56,488 bases of DNA, taken from a virus. The translations under genes and the position numbers were made by a program. Below are positions 55,625 through 56,488 of this stretch, piece by piece (within the stretch, counting starts at the first letter, position 1; each line of letters begins with the position of its first letter). Under the pieces are notes generated by a model. That model made no database searches. It was given only the letters and a program-made list of their open reading frames with translations, and had not been told where the DNA came from. The stretch is taken from IMG/VR virus record IMGVR_UViG_3300044673_000143, positions 1 to 56,488 of that record; one strand, 5' to 3'.

Positions 55625-55649
55625 AAAAAACCGCCGGGGCGATCGGCGG
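55625..55649 (-). terminator. intrinsic terminator after the 115-residue gene
   Basis: Minus-strand CCGCC-GATCGCCCC-GGCGG followed by TTTTTT. It ends the unit from 56.45 to 55.68 kb and insulates it from promoter D and the repeat region. Confidence 0.8.
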
Positions 55650-55674
55650 CCGTGTTCGGTTAGCGGTGGGAATT

Positions 55675-56022
55675 TTACACGCTACCTCGCGGGTACATAT
55701 CCGCGTAGTATTCCGAATCGACAATTTTTACCCATTGTTTTTTCGCGATCGGTTTCCGAGTGTCGGTAGGAATGAAATATGTTCCCACGGGTAGATCTAT
55801 TCCTACTTTTTTCAGTTCTTCTTTTTTTACCGATACTCCGATGATGTAAAGATATTTAGCCTCGATACCTAGTGCTTTAAACGCCTCTAATGTCTCACTG
55901 ACTAGGTAAGTAGTTGGGAACGCGACATACTCCCCGGTAACGTAAAAATCTACAGCTTTTAATCGGTGGGATTTTGCGATACTGGAAAATAACTTACGGA
56001 ATTCTTTTTTTGTTTCAGACAT
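55675..56022 (-). CDS. hypothetical protein, 115 residues
   Basis: ATG 56022 follows CGGAGTAAATC. A mixed alpha/beta protein with S-E-T-L-E-A-F-K-A-L-G-I-E-A-K-Y-L-Y-I-I-G-V-S-V-K-K and a C-terminal T-D-T-R-K-P-I-A-K-K-Q-W-V. It is the last gene before a strong terminator. No family is recognised. Confidence 0.6.
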   Translation of the reverse strand: MSETKKEFRKLFSSIAKSHRLKAVDFYVTGEYVAFPTTYLVSETLEAFKALGIEAKYLYIIGVSVKKEELKKVGIDLPVGTYFIPTDTRKPIAKKQWVKIVDSEYYADMYPRGSV

Positions 56023-56054
56023 GATTTACTCCGAAATAATTGATGTTTTTACTA

Positions 56055-56070
56055 GGATTCAAAAAGCGGA
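56055..56070 (-). repeat. intergenic repeat GGATTCAAAAAGCGGA, copy 2
   Basis: Exact copy of 52388-52403. A shorter variant, GGACTCAAAAGCG, lies at 56268-56280, and all three precede genes with a GGAGTAAA-type leader. Confidence 0.6.
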
Positions 56071-56078
56071 TCGGGAGA

Positions 56079-56234
56079 TTATTTAAGCGGACAAGCTAGG
56101 GAAAATATAGCGGGAGAGAACGGGGATTGATAAATCGATTTAAACTGTCTCATATCCGCTTCTGTCCGGACGTATCCGACAATCACATTATCCGAATAAA
56201 CTTCAAAGTTGTAACACTCGATATAGTCGATCAT
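56079..56234 (-). CDS. hypothetical protein, 51 residues
   Basis: A short gene with ATCAATCATTCAATGGAGTA (GGAG at eight bases) before ATG 56234. It starts M-I-D-Y-I-E-C-Y-N-F-E-V-Y-S-D-N-V-I-V-G-Y and ends with A-C-P-L-K. The shared leader and good ribosome site support it. Function unknown. Confidence 0.55.
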   Translation of the reverse strand: MIDYIECYNFEVYSDNVIVGYVRTEADMRQFKSIYQSPFSPAIFSLACPLK

Positions 56235-56287
56235 CGCCTTTACTCCATTGAATGATTGATGTGATTAGGACTCAAAAGCGAGGGGAT

Positions 56288-56452
56288 TTATAGCAGTACG
56301 GGAATTAGATCATCGGCTTCGCAATAAACTACCGTGCCGTTTTCTAGAATTACTTTGTACTCTCGTTTCTCGGATACCGGGCAGAAATAGAGATCGATAA
56401 TTCTGCCAATCTGTTCATAATGCGCGTCGGTCAAGAGAATTACAGCGAACAT
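56288..56452 (-). CDS. hypothetical protein, 54 residues
   Basis: A short gene from ATG 56452, preceded by ATCAATCAATGGAGTTTAAT. Hydrophobic N-terminal strand (F-A-V-I-L-L-T-D), a Y-E-Q-I-G-R-I-I-D-L-Y helix and a K-V-I-L-E-N-G-T-V-V-Y-C-E hairpin. It is the most upstream gene visible; the unit continues beyond the window. Function unknown. Confidence 0.55.
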   Translation of the reverse strand: MFAVILLTDAHYEQIGRIIDLYFCPVSEKREYKVILENGTVVYCEADDLIPVLL

Positions 56453-56488
56453 AATTAAACTCCATTGATTGATTAAGGTTTACTAGAG

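Noticed and set aside
1-56488. CRISPR array
   Set aside because: No regularly spaced identical direct repeats of CRISPR size were found. The repeated elements at 31.7 and 55.2 kb are inverted pairs with a fixed internal layout.

Overview
This window looks like part of a temperate tailed phage (siphovirus, gene-transfer-agent/lambda-like tail) of a cyanobacterium. The cyanobacterial assignment rests on the frequent octamer GCGATCGC and its core CGATCG (for example 1154-1161), a cyanobacterial-type tyrosine integrase, a DUF3987 primase-helicase, and head proteins of a kind I know from cyanobacterial prophages. No host chromosomal gene is visible. Both ends are cut, and no terminase, tail terminator of certain identity or second attachment site is seen, so the phage genome continues beyond the window.

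Layout. Almost everything is on the minus strand, so modules read from right to left. 51.6-56.45 kb: small early-type genes of unknown function, a DUF932 gene and one gene broken by an amber codon. 32.5-51.5 kb: tail operon (gp10-like completion protein, tube protein, a tail chaperone pair joined by a predicted -1 frameshift, a 3969-residue tape measure protein, an NlpC/P60 peptidase and a tail-tip protein). 31.95-32.5 kb: a small plus-strand operon. 27.2-31.5 kb: early operon (Gp3-like protein, XRE regulator, DHH phosphoesterase-like protein, ParB-like protein). 25.2-27.2 kb: lysogeny module on the plus strand (XRE repressor, attP-like half tRNA-Leu, integrase), divergent from a ribbon-helix-helix gene. 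16.6-24.7 kb: primase-helicase, C5 DNA methyltransferase, and an SF2 helicase carrying an intein in its P-loop and a J-domain. 12.4-16.7 kb: receptor-binding genes (DUF2793 fibre and three LamG-like proteins). 12.2 kb: an isolated plus-strand gene for a secreted 52-residue peptide. 8.4-12 kb: a DUF2460-DUF2163 tail hub fusion, a holin/spanin-like protein and a GH19 endolysin. 7.5-8.3 kb: three small genes with their own promoter and terminator. 0-7.5 kb: head module (portal, EAL-domain protein, two small proteins, MuF-like protein, protease, capsid, zinc-ribbon protein, connector), then a RusA-like resolvase and a holin-like protein.

How it works together. The repressor and integrase support lysogeny. 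An unsplit attP between phage genes on both sides suggests the sequence is the free or circular form rather than an integrated prophage. Several promoters share a TTTACTTGACAA core with 17-base spacing. Two intergenic regions (31.66-31.93 kb and 55.17-55.53 kb) each carry an inverted pair of a bipartite element with an invariant 34-base internal spacing. This is the strongest unexplained DNA signal here and a candidate origin, partition or control site. The most unusual proteins are an EAL (c-di-GMP phosphodiesterase family) protein overlapping the portal gene, the J-domain inside a helicase, the DHH-type protein with unusual motif order, and a tape measure protein with an embedded serine-hydrolase-like domain.
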